Assembly (NCBI GenBank): GCA_963784995.1
Contig: CAWATZ010000013.1
Coordinates: forward strand, 186,001 to 250,000
Reading direction: 5' to 3'
DNA: 64,000 bases
DNA from: CAWATZ01 sp963784995
Lineage (GTDB): Bacteria; Planctomycetota; Planctomycetia; Gemmatales; Gemmataceae
Shown here: one piece after another, positions 9,088 through 17,886 of the stretch
Layout: each line of letters begins with the position of its first letter
Numbering within the stretch: position 1 is the stretch's first letter
Made by a program: the position numbers and the translations under genes
Notes under the pieces: generated by a model
Seen by the model: the letters and a program-made list of their open reading frames with translations, nothing else
Told to the model about the DNA's origin: nothing
Database searches by the model: none

Positions 9088-10234
9088 GACGCACCGCCTC
9101 GGTCGGCAGCAGCCGGGAGGCCCGCCAGGCCGGATACGCTCCGCCCAGCAGGCCGACCGCCACCGCGATCAGAAAGCCCTCGAACATCACCAGCGGGGAA
9201 ATGTCGCCGGCCATGAAGCCGTTGACCGTCGGCAGCCGGGTCAGGAAGTGCGTCAGCATCACCGCGCCGACTATGCCCAGCACCGCGCCGATCAGGCTCA
9301 GCAGCACCGACTCGCCCAGGATCATCTGCACCACGCGCCGCTTGCGCCAGCCGATGGCCCGCAGGATGCCGATCTCCTTGATCCGCTCCAGCACCGACAT
9401 GATCATCGTATTGAGCATGCCGATGCCGCCGATCAGCACGGCCACGATGGACGTCACCAGGGCCATCGCCCGGGCAATCTGAATGTGGACCATGCCGTTG
9501 ACGAACTCGCGCGTCGGCAGGGCACTGAGCCGGATCGGCTTGCCATCGGGACTCGTCAGCTCCAGGATCTTCGTTTGCACTTCCTCGACCGGGACGACGT
9601 CAGGGCCGCTCTTCTCCAGGACCACCGAGAAGCCCGTGACTCGGCCCGGCATCTCGGCGAGCTTCTGCATCTCCTTTAGCGGGATGGTGATAAAGCCGTT
9701 CTCGAAGACAGTCACGCCCTCGGCGACGCCGACCACCTCGAACGGCTCGTCGCTGATCAGGACGGTGTCGCCCACGTCCGACTTGAGGTTGGCCGACACG
9801 GTCGGCCCCAGGATGGCCTTGCGGCGATCTCCCGGTTCCAGCAGCCGGCCGCGCAGCAGCTTCATGGTGTCGAACTGAAACGTGCCCGGCTCCCAGCCCT
9901 GCACCATCTGCGAAACAACGTTGTGGCCCTTCGCGCGCTGGCAATTCAGCAGCTCCAGCAAGCCACTGCCGACGTCTTTCACCCCGCGGATCGCGGCAAT
10001 GCGGTCTCCCAGCCGCTCGTCCAGGTTGCTCGACAGCTGATCGACGTTGCCGGACGTCACCACCAGATCGACCCCATGCTTTTCAAAACCCTCGATGGTC
10101 GATTTCCGGAACCCGTCGGTGATGCCCAGCAGCGCGACCATCGCTCCGATGGCCACGGCAATTCCGGTCGCCGTCAGCAGCGAGCGCACCTTTCGCCGGA
10201 ACAGGTTCTTCAGGATGAAACTACTGAACCACAT
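9080..10234 (-). CDS. ABC transporter permease, MacB/FtsX (DevC-like)
   Basis: About 384 residues from ATG 10234 (GAGG upstream); the longer frame from 10327 runs through a hairpin repeat and is unlikely. The N-terminal transmembrane helix (SLLTATGIAVAIGAMVALLG, ~15-35) precedes a large periplasmic MacB-PCD-type domain (~40-250). Three C-terminal helices follow: a first around ALVTSIVAVLIGGIGMLNTM, then VLLSLIGAVLGIVGAVML, then FLIAVAVGLLGGAYPAW. The conserved ERIKEIGILRAIGW coupling motif and the PAWRASRLLPTEAVRHE tail are those of the FtsX/MacB family. It overlaps the hydrolase stop by 14 bp and the ATPase start by 8 bp. Partner of the ATPase at 8311-9087. Confidence 0.9.
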   Translation of the reverse strand: MWFSSFILKNLFRRKVRSLLTATGIAVAIGAMVALLGITDGFRKSTIEGFEKHGVDLVVTSGNVDQLSSNLDERLGDRIAAIRGVKDVGSGLLELLNCQRAKGHNVVSQMVQGWEPGTFQFDTMKLLRGRLLEPGDRRKAILGPTVSANLKSDVGDTVLISDEPFEVVGVAEGVTVFENGFITIPLKEMQKLAEMPGRVTGFSVVLEKSGPDVVPVEEVQTKILELTSPDGKPIRLSALPTREFVNGMVHIQIARAMALVTSIVAVLIGGIGMLNTMIMSVLERIKEIGILRAIGWRKRRVVQMILGESVLLSLIGAVLGIVGAVMLTHFLTRLPTVNGFMAGDISPLVMFEGFLIAVAVGLLGGAYPAWRASRLLPTEAVRHE

Positions 10235-11162
10235 CAGGGACCTCGGTTCGTTCGTACTCCCCTCTTCGCGTAGCCACAGGCGGCTCGCCTGTTGGCTCAG
10301 GGCGACAGGCGAGCCGCCCCTCGCCACGGGAAGTGAGAGCCGTCAGGTGCTTCCGCACCAGCTCCACGAAGGCACTGGTGCTCTCCAGCAGCGCCAGGTG
10401 CCGGGCGCCAGGCACCGTCTCAATGCGTACGTCCTTCAGGTACACACGCAGGAACTCGCGCGTGGCCGAGAACGGCGTATATTCATCGTACAAAGCGACG
10501 ATGGGAGTCGTGATCGTTTCCAGCAAAGCCCTGTCGAGGCCGGCCGGCTCGAACGCCTCCCGGCCACACGCGGTCGGGGCCAGCCGGGGCAGCTGGGCCA
10601 GCCAGCGCGCCCCCACCGCTCCCACCTCGGCTTTGAGGGCTTGCATCTGCTCGGCGGTCAGCGTCGCGGCCAACTGGAACAGCCGCGTGAAATCGACCTC
10701 GTCGCCCAGGTCAATGCCGACCCGGCCAAACATCCTCTTGACGTTCTGCCAGACCGGGGATGCCCCCAGGTTCGGCTCCAGATGGGCCAGCCCCGGAAAA
10801 TACGGGTCCGACACGATCACGCCCGCGATCCGCCCCGGGTACAGGGCCGCGGCATGAACGCCGACCACGCCGCCAAAACTGTGGCCGACCAGGTACGGCC
10901 GCTCGATGCTCAGTTCCTCCAGCAAGCCGTACAAGTCCCGGGCCATGTTCTCCGAGGTGTAGCCGCCGGGCGTGACCTCGCTGTTGCCATGTCCCCGCAG
11001 ATCGTAGAGCGTGACCCGGAACTGCTCGGCCAGAGCGTACACCAGCGGCGTCCCAAGCCAGACGGCCATGTTGCTGGTCAGGGCGTGGACCAGCACCACC
11101 TCCGGCCCCTCGCCGAACTGCTGGTAATGCAGGCGAACCTGGTTGCTGGTCACGTGCGGCAT
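10221..11162 (-). CDS. Alpha/beta hydrolase (possible PKS-releasing esterase/thioesterase)
   Basis: About 313 residues from ATG 11162, which has GGAGA ten bases upstream; a GTG at 11183 is less likely. The nucleophile elbow GHSFGG places Ser at ~95, the oxyanion region is VHALTSNMAVW, the acid is probably the Asp in LYDEYTPF, and the histidine is in PGARHLALLE. Together these form a full catalytic triad of the AB-hydrolase-1 fold. It sits between the carrier-protein gene and the ABC permease in one overlapping operon, so product release or trimming is a reasonable inference. The last ~30 residues (GRLACRPEPTGEPPVATRRGE) are encoded by a hairpin repeat, so the native C-terminus appears to have been replaced. 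Confidence 0.82.
   Translation of the reverse strand: MPHVTSNQVRLHYQQFGEGPEVVLVHALTSNMAVWLGTPLVYALAEQFRVTLYDLRGHGNSEVTPGGYTSENMARDLYGLLEELSIERPYLVGHSFGGVVGVHAAALYPGRIAGVIVSDPYFPGLAHLEPNLGASPVWQNVKRMFGRVGIDLGDEVDFTRLFQLAATLTAEQMQALKAEVGAVGARWLAQLPRLAPTACGREAFEPAGLDRALLETITTPIVALYDEYTPFSATREFLRVYLKDVRIETVPGARHLALLESTSAFVELVRKHLTALTSRGEGRLACRPEPTGEPPVATRRGEYERTEVPDVVQ
10279..10318. repeat. REP-type hairpin within hydrolase 3' end
   Basis: Perfect 14 bp arms 10279-10292 and 10305-10318. The core (AGGCGGCTCGCCTG) is shared with the element at 35134-35194, so both belong to one dispersed family. Confidence 0.8.
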
Positions 11163-11179
11163 GGCTGCTTCTCTCCCGC

Positions 11180-11464
11180 TCACCGTCCCGACAGATTCTG
11201 ATGCAAAAACTCGGCCAGCTCGCCGACGCTCAGGTCCCCCGCCCCCCGCTGAGCCAGGCCGGCCAGGAACTGGGGAAACGGAAACCGCCGGCCATGGTCG
11301 CGTTCCAGCCGCTCGGCCAGGACCACGGCATCGATCGACATCAGCCCCAGGTCGCCGAAGAACAACGTCTCCGGTCCAATGTCTCCGGAATACTCCCGGC
11401 CATTGAAGTTTTGCAGCACTCCGGCCAGGTGCGCCATGACCTGGTCAAACGTCGGCGCTGTCAT
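11180..11464 (-). CDS. Free-standing acyl carrier protein
   Basis: A 94-residue protein with the carrier-protein motif FFGDLGLMSIDAVVLAERLE at ~35-54. The Ser of MSID is the expected phosphopantetheine attachment site. Predicted helices and length fit the PP-binding fold. Its start overlaps the stop of the large AT-DH gene (ATGA), and its stop lies 17 bp before the hydrolase ATG, so it belongs to the PKS operon. It would carry a substrate or intermediate for the megasynthase. Confidence 0.88.
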   Translation of the reverse strand: MTAPTFDQVMAHLAGVLQNFNGREYSGDIGPETLFFGDLGLMSIDAVVLAERLERDHGRRFPFPQFLAGLAQRGAGDLSVGELAEFLHQNLSGR

Positions 11465-14400
11465 GGCTGCTCTCTCTCACAAAGGGTCGTGGCCACAATC
11501 AGGTCCTGACGCCGAGCCGTCTGGACGCGCAGCAAGGCCTGGCGATACTCCGGAAACGCCTCAGCCAGGGCGGACTCCAGTGTCACCAGCACCCGGCCCG
11601 TGGACGGATCGCTACCGCGAATCCGCACGCCCACCCCGGCATCGGGCAATTCGGGAGCAAGCGCCTGCGCCACCACCTTGCGGGCACAGGCAAAGCGCAG
11701 CAGCGTCTCCGAGCGATCCGATCCAAGGCGCTCGAGCCAGGTCAGCTCCTCGCTGTCCAGGGCATCGGCTGCGAGGGCGGGAGCATCGCTGGAGACGACC
11801 GCCAGGGCGATCCCGGGCCGGCCCTGAAACGAGGCCAGCGACACCATCTTGCTGCCGGCCCGGGCCACGCGGGTCGGTGGGTAAGCGTCTTTCACCGCCA
11901 GATCACGCGGCCGGATGGTGGCCACGCCGGACTCGCTCAGGTCCAGCACCAGGTCGGCCGGCATCAGCCGCCGGCCGTGCGTCAGATACCAGTACATGCG
12001 GACGGCGTCCTTGGCGGCCAGCCGGGTGAACAGCCACTCGATCCGCCTCATGGCATGGTCCGGCAGCTGGAAGTACTGCCGCAGCTCCTCGGGAGTCGAG
12101 GTCACGCGGGCCATCGCCGATTGCAGCAGTGATTGCTGCAAGTCCGGCGGCGGCTCCAGGAACATGCAGCAGGCAGCCGGCGATGGGTCCGCTTCCTGCC
12201 AGCGGGCGCTGAGGAAATACTCGTCCTTGGGACTGTGGAAGTTGATGTCTCCCTGGAACGGCATGTAAAAGCGCCAGTACCACGCTCCCACCATGCGGTA
12301 CAGCATCCGGCCCTGCTCGTCCAGGACCTCGATGCTGTGCCGGACGTGCCGGGCCGTTTCCTGATCGGTCCGGCCGCGAGCGATCACCCGGCTTCCGGGG
12401 GCCGCTGTCGGGCCAAAGAATTCGATCCGGTCCAGCTTGAACGGCAGCAGGATGCGTCCCGCCTGGTCGGGTTGCTCCAGGTGCCAGCTGGCCAGGACGT
12501 GCATGGTCATGTCCAGCAGCACCGGGTCGAGCACCAGGGCCGGGGTCGTGGTCGAGCGGAACCAGTTGTCCCGGCCCGGCACGCGGACGCTCCCTTCGAT
12601 CTCCCTGTCGCCAAGGCGGTCGGTCGATTCCACTCCGCGGAACAGGGCCCCATGAAACATGCTGTGGTAGAGGAACTCTCGCGTGATCCGGCAGGGCCGT
12701 TCGTTGGTCAGGACAATCTCGCTGGCCGGCGGCTCGGGATAATCCGGAGCCAGCAGCACGATGGCCTCGACCGTCGCACGCGGCTCTTGCGGTTTGTCCA
12801 GGGAATGGCCGCAATCGAAGATGGTAGCCTTGACGCAGCTGCGCGAGCCATTCTCGGCGGCCGGCAGCACCTGGGCCCGAATCTCCAGGATGGTGGGAAC
12901 GTCGTCCTCGAAGGGAATCCAGCGGTGCAGCCGGACGTTCTCCACGCCGATCACCTTCAGGTGCGGCAGCAGCGTCTGGGCCGCCTCCGCCATCGTCTCC
13001 AGGCTGAAGGTCATCGGCAGCACTGACGAGCCGTGCTGGGCCGGATCGACCCGGCTCACCTCGCTGCCGCCCAGGGCGTGATCGTGCACGTAAAGGTCTT
13101 CATCCAGATGCAGACAGCGGCGGGTCACCAGTGCATGATCGGGCTCGTGATGCAGAACCTGGCCGAGCATGATCCACGGGGCCACGTCCGTGGTTGCCGA
13201 ATCCGGGGACTGGCGAGCCGGGGGCGTCAGCCCCCGGATTTGTAACTCGTGAGAATCCGGGGGCTGACGCCCCCGGCTCGCCAGGAACTGCTCGGTCACC
13301 CGCTGCTGCAGCACCAGGAACTCGTCCATCACCTCCAGATAGCGTTTCATCACCTCGGCCCGACCCGTGGTCGGAGCAGCAGTGGCGAACGCGATCGGTG
13401 CGGGCTGCCAGGCGATCGTCCGGGGCTGCCGGCGCTCGTGGAAATGGAGAAGCCGCAGCGGCACTTCGTGAGCGATCAGCTGACCGGCCAGGTGGTTCAG
13501 CTGGGTGATCCCGGAGCGGCGGGCCACGTTGGCGGCGATGGCGGCGACCGGCTGACCGCGCAGGATGTCATCGACAAACGCAGTCAGGTTGCCGCGCGGG
13601 CCCGTCTCGACGAAGATCCGGGCGCCATCGGCGAACATGCTCCGCACCATCTCGACGAACTCCACCGGCGAGGTCCAGTGTGCCAGGGTCAGGTCGCGCA
13701 CGGCGCCCGGGTCGTCGGGAAAGCGCTTGCCGGTGGTGCAGCAGTACATCGTTGTCCGGGGAGCATGGAACTCGGCCGGCTCGAACATCTGTCGCAGCGG
13801 CCCCATGCACTCCTCGAAGAGCGGCGTGTGGTAGGGCCGATGGAACGGCAGCCGTTCGCAGACGATGCCGCGCGCTTGCAGGGCCGACTCGACCTGGCTC
13901 GTTTCCTGGAAGCGCCCGACCACGACGCACTGGTGCGGGCAGTTGTCCATCGCCAGGAAGACGCCGGCACCGACGCCCAGCTCGCGGATCAGCCCGGCCA
14001 GCTCCGGCCGGCCCGCCCCGACCGCCAGCAGCAGCGTATCCGGCTCGCTGCTGCCGCGCTTTTCCAGGCTGGCCATCGTGGCCACCACTTGCTGCATGCC
14101 CATCGGGTCGGAGTCCAGGCAACCCGCCGCCCACAGGGCCATCAATTCGCCCGCGCTGTGCCCGGCCACGGCCGAGGCGGGCACCTGGAGCTGCTGCAAG
14201 AGCATCCAGAGCGCCAGGTCAGCCAGCAGCACGCTGGAGATCGAATACTCCAGGGAGCGGAGCTGCTTCTCGATGGCGGCCTTTTCCTCGGCGGTGGCCG
14301 ACGGCGGCACCAGGAAGGTCGGCGTGATCGGCTGGCGGCGGTCCGCTTCCTCGAAGACGTGCCGGACCTCGGGAAAGTGCGGCAGCAGGTCGGCCAGCAT

Positions 14401-14823
14401 GTTCAGGTACTGGGCGCCCTCGCCGGGGAACAGCAGCACCAGCTGGCCCTGCCGATACAGCGGCTCGCTGAACCAGTAAATGCCCACCGAGTCCTTGATG
14501 AAGCGCGTTCGGGAGTCGGCCAGGCGCTCGGCGGCCCGGTGCAGCCGCTTGTGCAGGTCGGCGACGGAGCCGGCGACGATGGCCAGCCGGCAATGGTGCG
14601 GCTGCAGCTCCTGAGCCAGCGTCGCGGCCAGGTCCTTCAGGTCCACGTCCGGCGAGCGCTCCAGGAAGGCGGCCAGGTCCTGGGCCTGCTGAACCAGATG
14701 CTTCCGATCGTCGCCCTGAAGGACGAACAGCTCCGTTTCCCACGCCAGGTCCGGGGTGGGAGCGGAGTCCGCCCCTGGCTGGGCCGGGGACAGGGCCTGG
14801 GATCGGGAGGCAAAATCAATCAT
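11461..14823 (-). CDS. PUFA-synthase-like AT-dehydratase megasynthase subunit, PfaB/PfaC-like
   Basis: About 1120 residues from ATG 14823 (GAGGT upstream), preferred over 14871. The first ~480 residues hold an acyltransferase domain (LVLLFPGEGAQYLNML; nucleophile motif GHSAGELMALWAAG; GPRGNLTAFV). A linker with an in-frame hairpin element follows (13211-13283). The region ~570-870 resembles a PKS dehydratase double hotdog (LHLDEDLYVHDHALGG, then RHSIEVLDEQGRMLYRMVGAWYW). The C-terminal ~200 residues contain RIEWLFTRLAAKDAVRMYW and a degenerate FACARKVVAQAL, reminiscent of a phosphopantetheinyl transferase fold with weakened catalytic motifs. It works with the KS-bearing protein upstream. The domain set recalls PfaB plus the DH of PfaC, but no KS-CLF is visible. 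Confidence 0.85.
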   Translation of the reverse strand: MIDFASRSQALSPAQPGADSAPTPDLAWETELFVLQGDDRKHLVQQAQDLAAFLERSPDVDLKDLAATLAQELQPHHCRLAIVAGSVADLHKRLHRAAERLADSRTRFIKDSVGIYWFSEPLYRQGQLVLLFPGEGAQYLNMLADLLPHFPEVRHVFEEADRRQPITPTFLVPPSATAEEKAAIEKQLRSLEYSISSVLLADLALWMLLQQLQVPASAVAGHSAGELMALWAAGCLDSDPMGMQQVVATMASLEKRGSSEPDTLLLAVGAGRPELAGLIRELGVGAGVFLAMDNCPHQCVVVGRFQETSQVESALQARGIVCERLPFHRPYHTPLFEECMGPLRQMFEPAEFHAPRTTMYCCTTGKRFPDDPGAVRDLTLAHWTSPVEFVEMVRSMFADGARIFVETGPRGNLTAFVDDILRGQPVAAIAANVARRSGITQLNHLAGQLIAHEVPLRLLHFHERRQPRTIAWQPAPIAFATAAPTTGRAEVMKRYLEVMDEFLVLQQRVTEQFLASRGRQPPDSHELQIRGLTPPARQSPDSATTDVAPWIMLGQVLHHEPDHALVTRRCLHLDEDLYVHDHALGGSEVSRVDPAQHGSSVLPMTFSLETMAEAAQTLLPHLKVIGVENVRLHRWIPFEDDVPTILEIRAQVLPAAENGSRSCVKATIFDCGHSLDKPQEPRATVEAIVLLAPDYPEPPASEIVLTNERPCRITREFLYHSMFHGALFRGVESTDRLGDREIEGSVRVPGRDNWFRSTTTPALVLDPVLLDMTMHVLASWHLEQPDQAGRILLPFKLDRIEFFGPTAAPGSRVIARGRTDQETARHVRHSIEVLDEQGRMLYRMVGAWYWRFYMPFQGDINFHSPKDEYFLSARWQEADPSPAACCMFLEPPPDLQQSLLQSAMARVTSTPEELRQYFQLPDHAMRRIEWLFTRLAAKDAVRMYWYLTHGRRLMPADLVLDLSESGVATIRPRDLAVKDAYPPTRVARAGSKMVSLASFQGRPGIALAVVSSDAPALAADALDSEELTWLERLGSDRSETLLRFACARKVVAQALAPELPDAGVGVRIRGSDPSTGRVLVTLESALAEAFPEYRQALLRVQTARRQDLIVATTLCEREQP
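13211..13283. repeat. 30 bp-arm inverted repeat in frame inside the AT-DH gene
   Basis: Perfect arms 13211-13240 and 13254-13283 with a 13-base loop. Translated, it gives a Pro/Arg-rich insert (RQPPDSHELQIRGLTPPARQ) in the AT-DH linker without breaking the frame. Confidence 0.9.
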
Positions 14824-14867
14824 AAAACCGACCTCGGATAGCGGCGATGCAAGGCGTCCTGTTAGCC

Positions 14868-14954
14868 GCACGCCTGCGTGCGCTCCGGCCGGCAGGCCGG
14901 CCTGCGCTTCGGCGCAGCGGAGCGCGGGGTTAATCCGCTCGCGCTCCGCTGCGC
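14868..14954. repeat. Composite REP element between PKS genes
   Basis: Bases 14868-14909 are identical over 42 bp to 15991-16032 inside the next gene. Bases 14912-14926 and 14940-14954 are a perfect 15 bp inverted repeat. The element fills most of the ~150 bp gap between the two megasynthase genes and could act on transcript stability or attenuation between them. Confidence 0.85.
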
Positions 14955-14974
14955 GTCGCGGCTAACCAAATCCG

Positions 14975-17886
14975 TCACACCCCCACCGCCTGCGTGGAGG
15001 GCCGGGCCGGTTTGGCGAACTCCTCCGAGCCGCCGGCCACGACGACCTCGCTTTCGGCCTTGCTGCCGTACAGGATCTCGTCCAGCACCAGCTTCGAGCC
15101 GACCTCGGGGGCGATCAGCTTCAGACCGCGAGCGACCAGGTGCTTCTCCAGGTCCGCCACCATCCCGGTCCCCGACCACGGGCCCCAGGCGATCGACACC
15201 ACCCGGCCCGGCCAGCGGCGGTTGCAATCGTCGGCCAACTTGGCCAGCACCTCGTTGGCGGCCGCATAGTCCGATTGGCCGCGGTTGCCGTAGCGCCCGG
15301 CGATGGACGAGAACAGCACCAGGAACTTGAGCCGGTCCATCTTCAGATGGCGGGTCAGGATCAGGGTGCTGTCCACCTTGGTGCTGAAGACCCGCTCGAA
15401 CGACTCCGGCGTCTTGTCCCGCAGCAGCCGATCCTCGATCACGCCGGCTCCATGAATGACGCCATCGAGGCCGCCGAGCCTGTCCATCTCCTGGAGCAGG
15501 GCCACGACCTCCTCTTCCTTGCGAACGTCCACCGCCCGGTAATGGACCTGCGCCCCCGTCTGGCGGAGGCGGGCCAGGTTGTTGCGGATCTCGCGGTCGG
15601 TCATCAAGCGCTGATACCCGGCCTCGACAGTCGCCGGCGTCAAGCTCTGCCCTTGCCGCTCTGTCTGGGCCATCAGGGCAGCCTTGATGTCGGCCGGGCT
15701 GTTGAGGACCGCGGTGTCATCGCCTTCGTCGCCGGGCAGCGGCGAGCGGCCGACCAGCACCAGCTTCGGCTGGAACCGCCGGCCCAGCTCCAGGGCCACC
15801 TCGGCCGTGATGCCGCGAGCACCTCCGGTCACCAGGATGGTCGAGCGCGGACCAAGCTCCACAGCCGGTTTGCCCCTGGTCAGCGGGGCCGGCATGGTCA
15901 GGGTTGTCACGCGGCGGGAGCCGGCGATCCCCACTTCCAGCGGACCTTCGCGATCACTCATCTCGCCGAGAACCTGCTCGGCCAACTCCTGCACGCCTGC
16001 GTGCGCTCCGGCCGGCAGGCCGGCCTGCGCTTGGGGCCGGGTCGCATCAACGTCCACGGCCCGGACCAAAACCTCGGGCCATTCGTGTGCGACACACTTG
16101 GTGAAGCCCAGGATGCCGCCCTGGCCGCCGAAGAAGTCCGCCGGCAGCGGCTCCGAGCCAAAGCCCAATCGGCCGCCCAGCCGGGTGGCCGCCAGCAGCA
16201 CCGCGTTGCCCTCCTTCCCCTGTTTGCGGAGCGTTTCCTCCAGCGACCGGGCCAGCAGGTACAGCGACTTGACTTCGCGCCGGGTCCGATCCTCGGCGGA
16301 CTCGCCCTCCACGGTTTCGCCCAGCGGCAGCAGGTGGATCAGGCCCGACAGTGGACCCACTTCCGCCTGGATGCGCTCCAGAACGGCCGGGACCGCCTGC
16401 GGATCGGTCAGGTCTGCACTGAAGCCCTCCTTGGCCGAGCCGTTGCTGTGGTCCCGTGTCATCCGCAGCAGCACGCTCTTGACGCCCAGGTCGCCGAGTT
16501 GCTGGGCCAGGGCAGAGGCGACGCCCCGGCCATCGTCGGTCAGCAGCAAAGCGCCCGCGAAGTCCGGCAGCAGGGCCTGCTCCGGCAGCGGAGCATCGAC
16601 CAGCTGCACTCCCAGGCGCATCACGTCGGCCTCCCGCACCGGTTGATTGCTCAGCCGGGTCATGGTGGGAGCCGCATCGGGAGCGGCCGCGGCAGGAGTG
16701 CCGGCGCCAGACACGGCCCGATCCAGGAACTCCACGATGCCGCGCAGAGTGCGAATCGTGGTCAGTTTCTCCATCTCGGCGTTGCTGGAGGCCACGTCCA
16801 GACCCTCGATCGACTCGGCCAGGGTGCCCAGGATCTCGACGCGCTTGATCGAGTCGATGCCCAGGTCCGCTTCCAGGTCCAGGTCGAGGTCCAGCATCTC
16901 CTTGGGATAGCCGGTCCGCTGGCTGACCAGGTCGAGCAGCCGGGCCAACAATGTGTCCCGATCCAGACCCTTGCTCGGTTTCGCCTCAGGCTCCGACTCC
17001 GCCCGTGCGAGGCTTGCCGGCAGTGCTTCCACGACCGCAGGAGTCCGGGCCAGAGTCGGCGGGGTCGGTGGAGCCGGTGGGGCAGGCAGAGCAGCCGGGC
17101 GAGCGACCGCCTTCGGGGCCTGATAAGCCTGACCATTGCCGTTGCTGAGAACCGGAGCAGGCACGTGGCCGGTGCCGTTGCTGGTGGAGAGCAGGGCTCC
17201 CGCCGTGGGCGCGAGCGCCTCGCCCAGCGGGGCCGGCATCGTCGGCAGCGAACCCGGGCTCCCCTGGAGATAGGTGAGCATCACACTCTTCTGTGTATCC
17301 AGGAAGCGGGCCATCAAATCCTGAAACCGCAGCATCACCTGGGCCGACTCATCCATCCCGGAAACAGCCCGCGGCGCGGGAGCGGCAACCGGTGCCGGGG
17401 CAGGTGGCACGGCGGCAGTGTGAGCCGCTGGAGCCACCGGGGCGGGCGGCGCAGCGGGAGTGGGAGCCGAGGAAGCGAGTGGACGCTCCGGGTTGCTGAG
17501 GGAAACAGGGGCCGGCTGCATGACTGCGTTTCTCCTGGGAGCCTCGTCTTTGTGATGCGTTTGACCAATCAGTCGCGGTTCGGGCGCGGCAAACGGTTTG
17601 CTGCGGACGCTGTTGACCATCCAGGTCGTCGGCGTCACCCGGGGCTTGTCGGTCTGCTGTTCCAGCTTTGCCAGCTCAAACGTCTTCAGCTCACGATGTT
17701 CGTGCAGGCGGGCCAGCTGGAGCGGGACGCCGTGGACCAGCAGCTGAGCGAGCATCTGGTGCAGCTGGACCAGTCCCGGCTTGCCCCGGTTGTCGCTGGC
17801 CACGGCCAGGTGCGGGCAGTCCTTGAGGATCTGGCCAACCAGCCCGGTCAGCACGCCCTGGGGACCGACCTCGACAAAGATCCGGC
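14975..17886 (-). CDS. Megasynthase C-terminal half: AT end - ACP - ketoreductase
   Basis: Continuation, in a shifted frame, of the gene ending at 17848. The join is RIFVEVGPQGVLTGLVGQIL, the normal AT C-terminus. Next come a Pro/Ala-rich linker, an ACP (MLDLDLDLEADLGIDSIKRVE, Ser in IDSIK, near 16850) and a second linker. A PKS ketoreductase follows: NADPH motif VTGGARGITAEVA, then GVIHGAGV, FSSIAGRYGNRGQSDYAAAN with the Ser/Tyr catalytic residues, and WGPWSGTGM. One base appears missing in the GGCGCCGG run at 17882-17889. Restoring it gives a single protein of ~2560 residues ending in ...PSTQAVGV. Two dispersed repeats lie in frame in the composite (15991-16032 here, 18741-18797 upstream). 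Confidence 0.82.
15991..16032. repeat. 42 bp dispersed repeat in frame in the KR region
   Basis: Identical to 14868-14909. It encodes PQAQAGLPAGAHAGVQ on the minus strand, an insert between the ketoreductase-associated structural segment (VRAVDVDATR) and ELAEQVLGEM. Confidence 0.85.
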
